33,078 bases of DNA from Pseudokineococcus marinus (lineage in GTDB: Bacteria > Actinomycetota > Actinomycetes > Actinomycetales > Quadrisphaeraceae): positions 1-33,078 of the forward strand of contig NZ_JABEMA010000009.1 of NCBI RefSeq assembly GCF_013004605.1. The letters run 5' to 3'. Shown piece by piece: positions 26,019-33,078 of this stretch. Positions within the stretch are counted from its first letter, which is position 1, and the number at the start of each line of letters is the position of its first letter. A program made the translations under genes and the position numbers. Below the pieces are notes generated by a model that was not told the origin of the DNA, did not search any database, and worked only from the letters and a program-made list of their open reading frames with translations.

Positions 26019-26245
26019 CTGGAGGTCCGGCCCTCCTCGCTCTCGCGGCGGGGGTGGCCGGGGCAAGAGGGAACCCGGTGCGACTCCGGGACTGCCCCGC
26101 AGCGGTGAGCGGGAACGACCGCCGTCACCGGTGCCCGACGAGAGCCGGGCGCCGGTCGCAGCACTGGGTGCGAGCCCGGGAAGCGACGGCCAGTAGGACG
26201 GTGCGCGAGCACCGGCGCCCGCGAGTCCGAAGACCTGCCTCCGGT
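26019..26245 (+). promoter_or_regulatory. Adenosylcobalamin riboswitch before nrdAB
   Basis: Conserved cobalamin-riboswitch blocks appear in order: the core GGGAACCCGGTGCGACTCCG beginning near 26070 and continuing to CTGCCCCGC at 26092-26100, the AAGCGACGGCCAGTAGG block at 26171-26187, and the B12 box GAGTCCGAAGACCTGCC at 26223-26239. The closing stem pairs GGAGG (26021-26025) with CCTCC (26238-26242). The transcription start predicted near 26017 places the whole aptamer in the nrdA leader. With coenzyme B12 present it should switch off the class I enzyme, leaving dNTP synthesis to a B12-dependent class II reductase (nrdJ), as known in Streptomyces. Confidence 0.9.
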
Positions 26246-26337
26246 GCGCGCGCCGGCCGGTGCGCGCCGTCCGGGGCCTCGCGGGTGGGCTCGTGGCGAC
26301 GTCGTGCGCACCCCCGTGCGCGCTGCCGTCGGCACCG

Positions 26338-26377
26338 CTCCTCCCGCGAGCACCGGGCACCACGCTCGCGAGGAGAG
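26338..26377 (+). promoter_or_regulatory. Ribosome-binding-site sequestering hairpin of the riboswitch
   Basis: CTCCTCCCGCGAGC (26338-26351) pairs with GCTCGCGAGGAG (26364-26375), 12 bp with a 2-nt bulge and 12-nt loop. This buries the nrdA Shine-Dalgarno AGGAGAG (26371-26377), so control is probably at translation initiation. Confidence 0.65.
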
Positions 26378-26384
26378 AGCACCG

Positions 26385-29363
26385 ATGACCCAGACCACCG
26401 AGCGGCCGGCCGCCGCACCGGGCGCACCCACGGGCACCGCCCCGGCGGGGCCGAGCGCCCGCATCGCCGTCCTCAAGCGCGACGGCGGCGTCGCCGCCTT
26501 CGAGCCCGCCAAGATCTCCGCCGCCATGCGCGCCGCCTTCCTCGCCGTCGAGGGCCAGGGCGCCGGCGGCAGCAGCCGCGTCCGCGAGCTCGTCGACGTC
26601 CTCACCGGCCAGGTCGTCGCCGCCCTCGAGCGCCGCTACGGCGCGGGACGCTCGGTCGACGTCGAGGAGATCCAGGACCAGGTCGAGCTGGCCCTGATGC
26701 GCTCGGGCGAGCACCGCATCGCCCGCTCCTACGTCCTCTACCGCGAGGAGCACGCCCGCCTGCGCGCGGCCGCGGCGTCCCTGCCCGAGCCCGACGACGC
26801 GAGCCGCGGCGCCGAGCTGCCGCAGATGCCGGGCGGGGCCCGCATCCCCGACCTGCGCGTGACCGGCCCCGACGGCGGCCAGGCCCCGCTCGACGTCGAC
26901 CGCCTGCGCCTCGTCATCGGCGAGGCCTGCGCCGACCTCGACCCGGCCGTCGACGCCTCCGCCGTCCTCGCCGAGACCGTCCGCAGCCTCTACGACGGCA
27001 TCACCGCCGCCGAGCTCGCCCAGGCGCCCGTCCTCGCGGCGCGCTCGATGGTCGAGACCGAGCCCGACTACAGCCGGGTCAGCGCCCGCCTGCTCCTCGA
27101 CGTCCTGCGCACCGAGGTCCTCACCCTCCTCGCCGGCGAGCCCCAGCAGGCCAGCCAGGCGCAGATGGCCGAGCGGTACCCCGCGTACTTCGCCGACTAC
27201 GTGCGCCACGGCGTCGCCGACGAGCGCCTCGACCCGCGCCTGCTCGACTTCGACCTCGAGCGGCTCGGCGCGGCCATCCGCCCCGAGCGCGACCTCGACT
27301 TCACCTACCTCGGCCTGCAGACGCTCTACGACCGCTACTTCCTCCACACGAGGGGCGTGCGGTTCGAGATGCCGCAGGCCTTCTTCCTGCGCGTGGCCAT
27401 GGGTCTCGCCCTCGAGGAGGACGACCGCGAGGCGCGGGCGGTCCAGTTCTACGAGGCGCTGTCGAGCTTCGACCTCATGACCTCGACGCCGACGCTCTTC
27501 AACGCCGGCACGGTGCGCCCGCAGCTCTCCTCGTGCTTCCTCACGACCGTCGACGACGACCTCGACGCCATCTACTCGGGCATCCGCGACAACGCGCTGC
27601 TCGCCAAGTTCTCCGGCGGCCTCGGCAACGACTGGACGCCGGTGCGCGGCACGGGCGCCTACATCAAGGGCACGAACGGCGAGAGCTCCGGCATCGTGCC
27701 GTTCCTCAAGGTGGCCAACGACACGGCGATCGCCGTCAACCAGGGCGGCAAGCGCAAGGGCGCCGTCTGCGCCTACCTCGAGACGTGGCACATCGACGTC
27801 GAGCAGTTCCTCGACCTGCGCAAGAACACCGGCGACGACCGCCGCCGCACCCACGACATGAACACCGCCAACTGGGTGCCGGACCTCTTCCTCCAGCGGG
27901 TCGAGGCCGACGGCGACTGGACGCTCTTCTCGCCCGACGAGGTGCCCGACCTCCACGACCTCTACGGCGCGGCCTTCAAGGACCGCTACGAGCACTACGA
28001 GGCCGAGGCCGCCGCGGGGCGCATCGCCGTCTCCCGCACCGTGCGCGCCAAGGACCTGTGGCGCCGGATGCTGACGATGCTCTTCGAGACCGGGCACCCG
28101 TGGATCACCTTCAAGGACGCGTGCAACCTGCGCTCGCCGCAGCAGCACGCCGGCGTCGTGCACTCCTCGAACCTCTGCACGGAGATCACGCTCAACACGA
28201 GCCGCGACGAGGTCGCCGTCTGCAACCTCGCCTCGGTGAACCTCGCCCAGCACGTCGGCCCCGACGGGCTCGACGAGGAGAAGCTGCGCGCCACCGTGCG
28301 CACCGCGGTCCGGATGCTCGACGACGTCATCGACATCAACCTCTACACGATCCCGCAGGCGGAGAACTCGAACCGGAAGCACCGCCCGGTGGGCCTCGGG
28401 CTCATGGGCTTCCAGGACGCGCTCTTCACCCTGGGCCTGCCGTACGCCAGCGAGGCGGCGGTCGAGTTCGCCGGCACGAGCATGGAGGCCATCAGCCACG
28501 CCGCCATCAGCGCCTCGGCGGACCTCGCCGAGGAGCGCGGCGCGTACGCGTCCTTCCCCGGGTCGCTGTGGAGCCAGGGCGTCATGCCGCACGACTCGGT
28601 GGCGCGCGTGGCCGAGGCCCGCGGCGGCGACCTCGACCAGCCCGTCGTCGAGCGCCAGGACTGGGCGTCGCTGCGCGAGCGGGTGCAGCGCACCGGCGTC
28701 CGCAACTCCAACATCATGGCGATCGCGCCGACGGCGACCATCAGCAACATCGTCGGCGTCAGCCAGTCGATCGAGCCGCAGTACCGCAACCTCTACGTCA
28801 AGGCGAACATGAGCGGCGACTTCACCGTCGTCTCGACCTCGCTCGTGCGCGCCCTGAAGGAGCGCGGGCTGTGGGACGACGTCATGGTCAGCGACCTCAA
28901 GTACTACGACGGCAGCCTCGGCGCCGTCGACCGGGTGCCCGCCGACCTCAAGGCCCTCTACGCCACCGCCTTCGAGGTGGACCCCCACTGGCTCGTGCGA
29001 GCCGGCTCGCGCCGCCAGGTGTGGATCGACCAGGCGCAGTCGCTCAACCTCTACGTCCTCGAGCCCAACGGGCGCACGCTCGACGAGCTCTACCGGGCGG
29101 CCTGGCGCCAGGGGCTCAAGACGACGTACTACCTGCGCAGCTCGAGCCGCACCCACGTCGAGAAGTCGACGCTCAAGGGCACCGACGGCCGCCTCAACGC
29201 GGTCGCCGTCGCCCCCGCGGCCGCGGCCGTCCCGGCGGTGCCCGCGGCCGTGGCGCCGCCGGTCACCGCCGCTCCCACGGCCGTGGCAGCAGTAGTCCCG
29301 ACCGGCGCGCCGCAGCCCGCGGCGTGCTCCATCGACGACCCCGAGTGCGAGGCCTGCCAGTGA
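26385..29363 (+). CDS. nrdA: Class I ribonucleotide reductase alpha subunit NrdA
   Basis: The 992-residue catalytic subunit reduces ribonucleoside diphosphates. An N-terminal ATP-cone ([22 protein letters not shown], from about residue 26) gives overall activity control. Active-site cysteines are Cys384 (SSCFL), Cys598 in NLCTE with Asn596 and Glu600, and Cys613 (VAVCNLAS); the radical-transfer tyrosine pair is in [11 protein letters not shown] Val/Ala/Pro-rich linker of about 60 residues leads to the C-terminal redox cysteines [12 protein letters not shown], reloaded by thioredoxin or glutaredoxin. It is longer than the E. coli enzyme mainly through the linker and N-terminal region. ATG 26385 follows AGGAGAG, which the riboswitch hairpin can hide. 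Its stop overlaps the nrdB start in GTGA, so translation is coupled. Confidence 0.95.
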   Translation: MTQTTERPAAAPGAPTGTAPAGPSARIAVLKRDGGVAAFEPAKISAAMRAAFLAVEGQGAGGSSRVRELVDVLTGQVVAALERRYGAGRSVDVEEIQDQVELALMRSGEHRIARSYVLYREEHARLRAAAASLPEPDDASRGAELPQMPGGARIPDLRVTGPDGGQAPLDVDRLRLVIGEACADLDPAVDASAVLAETVRSLYDGITAAELAQAPVLAARSMVETEPDYSRVSARLLLDVLRTEVLTLLAGEPQQASQAQMAERYPAYFADYVRHGVADERLDPRLLDFDLERLGAAIRPERDLDFTYLGLQTLYDRYFLHTRGVRFEMPQAFFLRVAMGLALEEDDREARAVQFYEALSSFDLMTSTPTLFNAGTVRPQLSSCFLTTVDDDLDAIYSGIRDNALLAKFSGGLGNDWTPVRGTGAYIKGTNGESSGIVPFLKVANDTAIAVNQGGKRKGAVCAYLETWHIDVEQFLDLRKNTGDDRRRTHDMNTANWVPDLFLQRVEADGDWTLFSPDEVPDLHDLYGAAFKDRYEHYEAEAAAGRIAVSRTVRAKDLWRRMLTMLFETGHPWITFKDACNLRSPQQHAGVVHSSNLCTEITLNTSRDEVAVCNLASVNLAQHVGPDGLDEEKLRATVRTAVRMLDDVIDINLYTIPQAENSNRKHRPVGLGLMGFQDALFTLGLPYASEAAVEFAGTSMEAISHAAISASADLAEERGAYASFPGSLWSQGVMPHDSVARVAEARGGDLDQPVVERQDWASLRERVQRTGVRNSNIMAIAPTATISNIVGVSQSIEPQYRNLYVKANMSGDFTVVSTSLVRALKERGLWDDVMVSDLKYYDGSLGAVDRVPADLKALYATAFEVDPHWLVRAGSRRQVWIDQAQSLNLYVLEPNGRTLDELYRAAWRQGLKTTYYLRSSSRTHVEKSTLKGTDGRLNAVAVAPAAAAVPAVPAAVAPPVTAAPTAVAAVVPTGAPQPAACSIDDPECEACQ

Positions 29364-30595
29364 CTCTCGACTGGGACGACGCTCCCGCCCCGACGACCGC
29401 TCCCGCTCCCGTGCGCCCGCAGGTTCCGGGCGCCCGCACCTCCGGCGACGTCACCGCGCGCCCGGCCGACCTGCCCGGCGTCCCGCAGCCGGCCGTGGCC
29501 CCGACGACCGCCCCGGCCCAGGACGGCGCCGGCTCGGGGGACTCGACCACGGGCCTCGGCAGCCTCGACCGCAACGGAGGCCGCGTCGAGGTCTCCGAGA
29601 AGCGGATGATCAACGGCCGCGCCGACGTCAACCAGCTGCTGCCCATGAAGTACACGTGGGCGTGGGACAAGTACCTCGCCGGGTGCGGCAACCACTGGAT
29701 GCCCACCGAGGTGTCCATGCAGGCCGACATCGCGCTGTGGAACTCGCCCGGCGGGCTCACCGAGGACGAGCGGCTCATGCTCAAGCGCAACCTCGGGTTC
29801 TTCGCGACGGCCGAGTCCCTCGTCGCGAACAACATCGTGCTCGCGGTCTACCGCCACCTCACGAACCCGGAGTGCCGCCAGTACCTGCTGCGGCAGTCCT
29901 TCGAGGAGGCCGTGCACACGCACACCTTCCAGTACATCTGCGAGAGCCTCGGCCTGGACGAGGGCGAGCTCTTCAACATGTACCGCGAGGTGCCGTCCAT
30001 CGCCGACAAGGACGCCTGGGCGCTGCAGTACACCCAGGCGCTGGAGGACCCGGACTTCCGCACGGGGACGCCGGAGGCCGACACCCAGTTCCTGCGCGAC
30101 CTCGTGGCCTTCTACGTCATCTTCGAGGGCATGTGGTTCTACACCGGCTTCGCGCAGATCCTCTCGCTCGGCCGGCGGAACAAGATGGTCGGCATCGCCG
30201 AGCAGTACCAGTACATCCTGCGCGACGAGTCGATCCACCTGAACTTCGGCATCGACACGATCAACCAGATCAAGGCCGAGAACCCGCACCTGTGGAGCGA
30301 GGAGTTCCAGGCCGAGGTGCGGCAGATGCTCACCGAGGCCTGCGAGCTCGAGGTCGCCTACGGCCGCTCGACGATGCCGCGCGGGCTCCTCGGCCTCAAC
30401 GCCGAGCTGTGCGAGCAGTACATGCACTTCATCACCAACCGCCGCTGCGGCCAGCTCGGTCTCGCCCCCGTCTACCCCGCGGTGGACAACCCGTTCCCGT
30501 GGATGAGCGAGGTCATGGACCTGGGCAAGGAGAAGAACTTCTTCGAGACCCGGGTCATCGAGTACCAGACCGGCGGCGGGCTCTCCTGGGACTGA
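29360..30595 (+). CDS. nrdB: Ribonucleotide reductase beta subunit, class Ic type without radical tyrosine
   Basis: The 411-residue R2 subunit holds the metal cofactor that starts the radical in NrdA. A Pro/Thr/Ala-rich N-terminal extension of about 75 residues precedes the fold. Metal ligands are Glu152 (AESLVANN), Glu183 and His186 (EEAVHTHTF), Glu256 (VIFEGMWF), Glu290 and His293 ([10 protein letters not shown]). The position four residues after His186, the radical tyrosine of class Ia enzymes, is Phe190, and the first ligand is Glu rather than Asp. The spacings 31, 73 and 34 between ligands equal those of the Chlamydia trachomatis class Ic protein, which uses a Mn(IV)/Fe(III) centre. A Mn/Fe cofactor here is therefore predicted. 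GTG 29360 overlaps the nrdA stop. A terminator follows at 30633. Confidence 0.93.
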   Translation: MTLDWDDAPAPTTAPAPVRPQVPGARTSGDVTARPADLPGVPQPAVAPTTAPAQDGAGSGDSTTGLGSLDRNGGRVEVSEKRMINGRADVNQLLPMKYTWAWDKYLAGCGNHWMPTEVSMQADIALWNSPGGLTEDERLMLKRNLGFFATAESLVANNIVLAVYRHLTNPECRQYLLRQSFEEAVHTHTFQYICESLGLDEGELFNMYREVPSIADKDAWALQYTQALEDPDFRTGTPEADTQFLRDLVAFYVIFEGMWFYTGFAQILSLGRRNKMVGIAEQYQYILRDESIHLNFGIDTINQIKAENPHLWSEEFQAEVRQMLTEACELEVAYGRSTMPRGLLGLNAELCEQYMHFITNRRCGQLGLAPVYPAVDNPFPWMSEVMDLGKEKNFFETRVIEYQTGGGLSWD

Positions 30596-30632
30596 CGCCC
30601 CGGCGCGGCACCGCTCGGCCGTGGCGCCGCGA

Positions 30633-30680
30633 CGACGACGGCCCCCGACCTCCTCGAAGGAGGTCCGGGGGCCGTCGTCG
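30633..30680. terminator. Terminator between nrdB and the rhodanese gene
   Basis: Arms 30633-30654 and 30658-30680 pair over 22 bp with one bulged G around the loop CGA. It lies between convergent genes and should serve both. Confidence 0.8.
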
Positions 30681-30705
30681 TGCCGGGAGGCCGGGGAGGG
30701 GCGGC

Positions 30706-31356
30706 TCAGGCGGCGTCGAGCTGGGCGAGCACCTCGTCGAGCGTGGGCGAGGCCACCGTCCGGTTGTAGGGCAGGCGGGCGAGACCGCGCGCCATCGTGC
30801 AGGTGTCGCTGAGGGCGGCGTAGGTGAGGCCCGCGCCGACGCCGCCGGCGAGGAAGCGGGCGGCGGGCACCCGCAGGCTCAGCAGGACGCTGCCGAGGAC
30901 GAGGGAGCCGGCGACGAGGCGCACCTGGCGCTCCATGGCCCAGCGGCTGCGACCGGCCACGACGGTGCCGCCGGCGCGGCGGACGCCGTCGACCCCGCCG
31001 CCGAGCACCTGCAGCGTGGCCGTGGCGCCCGCGGCGACGAGCGCCTCGCGGGCCTGCTCGGCGCGCCCGCCGAGCGCGCACATGAGGACGACGTCGCCGG
31101 ACAGGCGCGACGCGACCGCGCCCGGCTCCCGCAGGAGCAGCTCGAGCGGCACGTTGACGGCCCCCTCGACGTGGGCGGTCTCGTACTCGGCGGGCGTGCG
31201 CACGTCGACGAGGACGACGGGGCGCCGGCGGCGCAGACCCTCCACGAGGCGCTCGGCGTCCGTGCGGTGGCCGCTCGCGGCGTCGGGGGCGGTGCGGGCG
31301 CCGGGAACGGCGGCGGTCATGGGCGTCACGGCAGTCATCGGGGTCGTTGCGGCCAC
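30706..31356 (-). CDS. Membrane-anchored rhodanese (rhodanese-DUF2892, YgaP-like)
   Basis: The 216-residue protein has an N-terminal rhodanese domain with DVRTPAEYETAHVEGAVNVP and the active loop C93-A-L-G-G-R98, which carries a persulfide. A C-terminal DUF2892-type membrane module has two helices (LVAGSLVLGSVLLSL and FLAGGVGAGLTYAALS) and ends ARLPYN before a short tail. This is the architecture of E. coli YgaP, a membrane sulfurtransferase. A cysteine (SDTCTMARGL) after the second helix is also typical. GTG 31356 is preceded by GGAGG at 5 nt; ATG codons a few residues downstream are weaker options. It is transcribed toward nrdB, and a hairpin at 31442-31477 separates it from the copC-like gene. 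A link to copper or sulfide stress is plausible but unproven. Confidence 0.85.
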   Translation of the reverse strand: MAATTPMTAVTPMTAAVPGARTAPDAASGHRTDAERLVEGLRRRRPVVLVDVRTPAEYETAHVEGAVNVPLELLLREPGAVASRLSGDVVLMCALGGRAEQAREALVAAGATATLQVLGGGVDGVRRAGGTVVAGRSRWAMERQVRLVAGSLVLGSVLLSLRVPAARFLAGGVGAGLTYAALSDTCTMARGLARLPYNRTVASPTLDEVLAQLDAA

Positions 31357-31441
31357 GGGGTCCTCCGAGGGGTCGTCGAGCACTGACGTCCACAACGGCG
31401 TCCCACCCCTCGACCCTTCCCGCGTCCCAGGGGCTGGGACC

Positions 31442-31477
31442 CGTCGGGCCCGGCCGCCGAGGCGACCGGGCCCGACG
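31442..31477. terminator. Terminator hairpin after the copC-like gene
   Basis: Arms 31442-31453 and 31466-31477 are exact 12-bp complements with a 12-nt loop, 13 nt past the minus-strand copC-like stop. Confidence 0.7.
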
Positions 31478-31490
31478 CGCGGCGGGTGGG

Positions 31491-32165
31491 TCAGCGGGTG
31501 CGCGGCCCCCGCCGGCGTCCCAGGACGGCGGCGGCGAGACCGCCGAGCACCACGACGACGAGCACGACGACGATGGGCGCCCACGGGACGTCGTCGCCCG
31601 ACTCCGCGGAGGCGGGCTCGGCGACGTCCGCGGCCCCGGCCGCGGTGGTCGGCGAGGGCGAGCTGCCGACGCCGGCGCTCTCGCTCGACGTGGCGGTGGG
31701 GCTCGCCGCGGGTGACGGGCTCGGCGACGGCGACGCGCTCGGCGCCGGGGTGGCGGGTGCGGCGACCTCGAGCGAGAAGGGGACCTCGCCGCTGATGGGG
31801 TGCCCGTCGGACGACGTGACCCGGTAGACCACGGCGTACTCCCCCGACGGCAGGTCCGAGGGGAGGGGGAGGCTGACGTCGCGGCCCGCGACGACCGTCT
31901 CGCCGGCGATCGACGAGCCGTCGGCCCCCTGGAGCTCGAGGACGGTGCCCAGCTCCTGCACCTCGGACGAGAAGGTGAGCACCGCCTCGGCGGGGACGGC
32001 GTCGAGGACCGCCCCGCTCTCGGGGTCGGAGCCGACGAGCCGGTCGTGCGCCCACGCTGCGGGGGCCGCCACGACGACGAGCCCGGCCGCCAGCACGCCG
32101 GCGGCGGCGCCCGCAGCGCGCCGCCCGGCCCGGTGGGTGGTGCGTGTGCGCTCCCGCGTGGTCAT
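31491..32165 (-). CDS. copC: CopC-domain copper-binding protein, membrane-anchored
   Basis: The 224-residue precursor has a Sec signal ending AAPAAWA, so the mature chain starts with His40 (HDRLVGSDPESGAVL), the N-terminal Cu(II) ligand of CopC proteins. The second conserved histidine, His122, lies in SSDGHPISG. The beta-sandwich domain ends near residue 133 and is followed by a Ser/Pro/Ala-rich linker of about 55 residues and one C-terminal helix (WAPIVVVLVVVVLGGLAAAVL) with a basic tail, anchoring the domain to the outer face of the membrane. It lacks the CopD membrane domain found in fused YcnJ proteins. GGAGG lies 4 nt before ATG 32165. It follows the YcnI-like gene, its usual partner in Gram-positive copper loci. 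Confidence 0.87.
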   Translation of the reverse strand: MTTRERTRTTHRAGRRAAGAAAGVLAAGLVVVAAPAAWAHDRLVGSDPESGAVLDAVPAEAVLTFSSEVQELGTVLELQGADGSSIAGETVVAGRDVSLPLPSDLPSGEYAVVYRVTSSDGHPISGEVPFSLEVAAPATPAPSASPSPSPSPAASPTATSSESAGVGSSPSPTTAAGAADVAEPASAESGDDVPWAPIVVVLVVVVLGGLAAAVLGRRRGPRTR

Positions 32166-32199
32166 GACGCCTCCGTGTGCTCTCGAGCCGTGCCTGCTC

Positions 32200-32222
32200 G
32201 CCGCCCCCGCACCGGGGGCGGC
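32200..32222. terminator. 9-bp hairpin in the ycnI-copC gap
   Basis: Arms 32200-32208 and 32214-32222 pair perfectly around GCACC, 35 nt upstream of the copC-like start. It could be a terminator or a leader attenuator. Confidence 0.4.
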
Positions 32223-32240
32223 CGTCGTGGTGTCTTCGGG

Positions 32241-32271
32241 GCCGGCGGCCGCCCGGACGGGCGCCGCCGGC
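32241..32271. terminator. Hairpin just after the YcnI-like gene
   Basis: About 13 bp with one bulged C (arms 32241-32254 and 32259-32271, loop GGAC), 7 nt past the minus-strand stop at 32278. Confidence 0.5.
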
Positions 32272-32277
32272 ACCGCC

Positions 32278-33078
32278 TCACCGCGCCGCACGACGCCGCC
32301 CCGCCGCACCGACCAGAGCGAGGAGGAAGGCCGCGACCGCGACGACGAGCCCGCCGCCGGCGAGCCAGCGCGCGCTGCTGTCGGTCGCCTCCGTCGCGGC
32401 GCCGCCCGTGGTGCTCGTGCTCGCGGCGGTCGTCGTCACCTCGGCGTCGGTCGTGGCGGCCTCGTCGTCAGCGGCCGCGACCGTGGTGAAGGACGGCGCC
32501 GGGGTGTTCGGCTCCTCCTCACCGGCGACCACGGGCTCGTCCCAGGCCACGACCTCACCGTCGGAGTAGGTCTGCGTCGCCGGGAGCACGACGTCGGTGC
32601 CCGCCTCGGGCAGCGGGCCCGCCGAGACGACGAAGCGCTGGAACTCGCCCGGGCCGATCTCGACGCCCGGGTCGGCGGTCCACGTGACCTGCCGGGGCGC
32701 CTCGGTGAGCTCGCCGCCGTCGACGGCCACGGGCTCGGGCAGGTCGCCGGTGACGACCTCCGCGGACCACCCGGGGACGGGCTCGACGCTGACGGAGCGC
32801 AGCGGCGTGTCGGTGGGCAGGTCCACGGTGACGGCGGTCGTGCCGGCGGTGTCGGACTCGTTGGGCACGCGGAAGGTCAGGACGCTGTAGCCGCCCACGG
32901 TGGGGTCGTCGGCGCTGACCCGCACGTGGGCGGACGCCGCCAGCGCAGGGCCGACGACGAGCGCCCCGGCGAGGAGCGCGGCGGCCGCGGTGCGGTGGGC
33001 CCCGCGCCGGGGGCGGGCTGAGCCGGTCGGGCTGGTGCTGCTCGCGCTGGTGCTGCTCGCGCTGCTGCTGGTCGCGAC
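32278..33078 (-). CDS. YcnI/DUF1775-type copper-binding membrane protein, N-terminus off the window
   Basis: The frame is open from the right edge to the stop at 32278 (267 codons), with no ATG or GTG upstream of the signal peptide, so the start lies beyond the window. Visible are a Ser/Thr-rich stretch, a signal peptide (RRGAHRTAAAALLAGALVVG, cleavage after ALAASA), and a mature domain starting with His at codon 32928-32926 (HVRVSADDPTVGGYS). DUF1775/YcnI domains bind Cu(II) through this N-terminal histidine and a conserved tryptophan; a candidate is in VVAWDEPV. A Thr/Ala-rich linker and a C-terminal helix (WLAGGGLVVAVAAFLLALVG) follow, then an arginine tail. It is upstream of the copC-like gene in the same direction, the YcnI-CopC pairing. 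Confidence 0.85.
   Translation of the reverse strand, partial: VATSSSASSTSASSTSPTGSARPRRGAHRTAAAALLAGALVVGPALAASAHVRVSADDPTVGGYSVLTFRVPNESDTAGTTAVTVDLPTDTPLRSVSVEPVPGWSAEVVTGDLPEPVAVDGGELTEAPRQVTWTADPGVEIGPGEFQRFVVSAGPLPEAGTDVVLPATQTYSDGEVVAWDEPVVAGEEEPNTPAPSFTTVAAADDEAATTDAEVTTTAASTSTTGGAATEATDSSARWLAGGGLVVAVAAFLLALVGAAGRRRAAR
33031..33075. repeat. 15-bp tandem repeat in the YcnI-like N-terminal region
   Basis: 33031-33045 and 33046-33060 are identical (GCTGGTGCTGCTCGC); 33061-33075 is a third copy with two mismatches. On the coding strand each unit specifies a five-residue Ala/Ser/Thr block ahead of the signal peptide. Confidence 0.7.

Noticed and set aside
25667-30595. A 1642-codon plus-strand frame spanning the end of copA through nrdB
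   Set aside because: It runs out of frame through copA and nrdA; only the last 411 codons from GTG 29360 are NrdB.
1-33078. CRISPR arrays, insertion sequences, prophage or attachment sites
   Set aside because: No regular spaced repeats, transposase or integrase motifs, or target-site duplications beside the tRNA genes were seen.

Overview
The window is about 33 kb of very GC-rich DNA with almost only G/C at third codon positions, many GTG starts, TAnnnT-type -10 elements sitting 6 nt before start codons (leaderless mRNAs), a bifunctional-type dCTP deaminase and an adenosylcobalamin riboswitch in front of nrdAB. This points to a chromosomal segment of an actinomycete; the genus cannot be settled by reading alone. 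No insertion sequence, prophage or CRISPR array was seen.

Layout. 1-2953 (-): recC, cut by the left edge. 3200-4081 (+): acyl-ACP-desaturase-like di-iron protein. 4159-4228 (-): tRNA-Gly(CCC). 4350-4925 (+): dcd, apparently leaderless. 5195-6598 (+): Bcr/CflA-type MFS exporter. 6692-6777 (+): tRNA-Ser(UGA). 7100-17035: a carbohydrate-utilisation locus. It holds a lipoprotein sugar-binding protein and a 1275-residue secreted PL8 polysaccharide lyase (+), facing a GH130 phosphorylase-like enzyme and two ABC permeases (-), with a divergent LacI-type regulator. 17181-17938 (+): a broken multi-cold-shock-domain gene. 18009-20729: divergent MarR regulator and MMPL/RND exporter. 20902-22368 (+): FGGY sugar kinase (xylulokinase-like). 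22623-25755 (+): csoR-copZ-small membrane protein-copA copper operon. 25756-30595 (+): NrdR boxes, cobalamin riboswitch and nrdAB. 30706-33078 (-): rhodanese-DUF2892 protein, CopC-like protein and YcnI-like protein, the last cut by the right edge.

How the genes work together. The most distinctive system is the PL8/GH130 locus. Four copies of one 14-bp element (consensus RRACCGRWTTACTS) overlap its promoters: two before the binding-protein/lyase operon and two in the permease-lacI intergenic region. Each pair is centred 77-78 bp apart. Together they define a compact LacI regulon that exports a lyase, imports its products through an ABC system lacking its own ATPase, and probably phosphorolyses or hydrolyses a mannoside inside the cell. 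The PL8 plus GH130 pairing fits a mannose- and uronate-containing glycan better than a plain glycosaminoglycan, but the substrate is unproven.

The second notable system is nrdAB. The beta subunit has Phe190 where the radical tyrosine should be and Glu152 at the usual Asp ligand position, the signature of class Ic (Mn/Fe) enzymes. Its transcription and translation appear to be under both paired NrdR boxes and a B12 riboswitch that can hide the ribosome binding site. Copper-handling genes lie on both sides of nrdAB.
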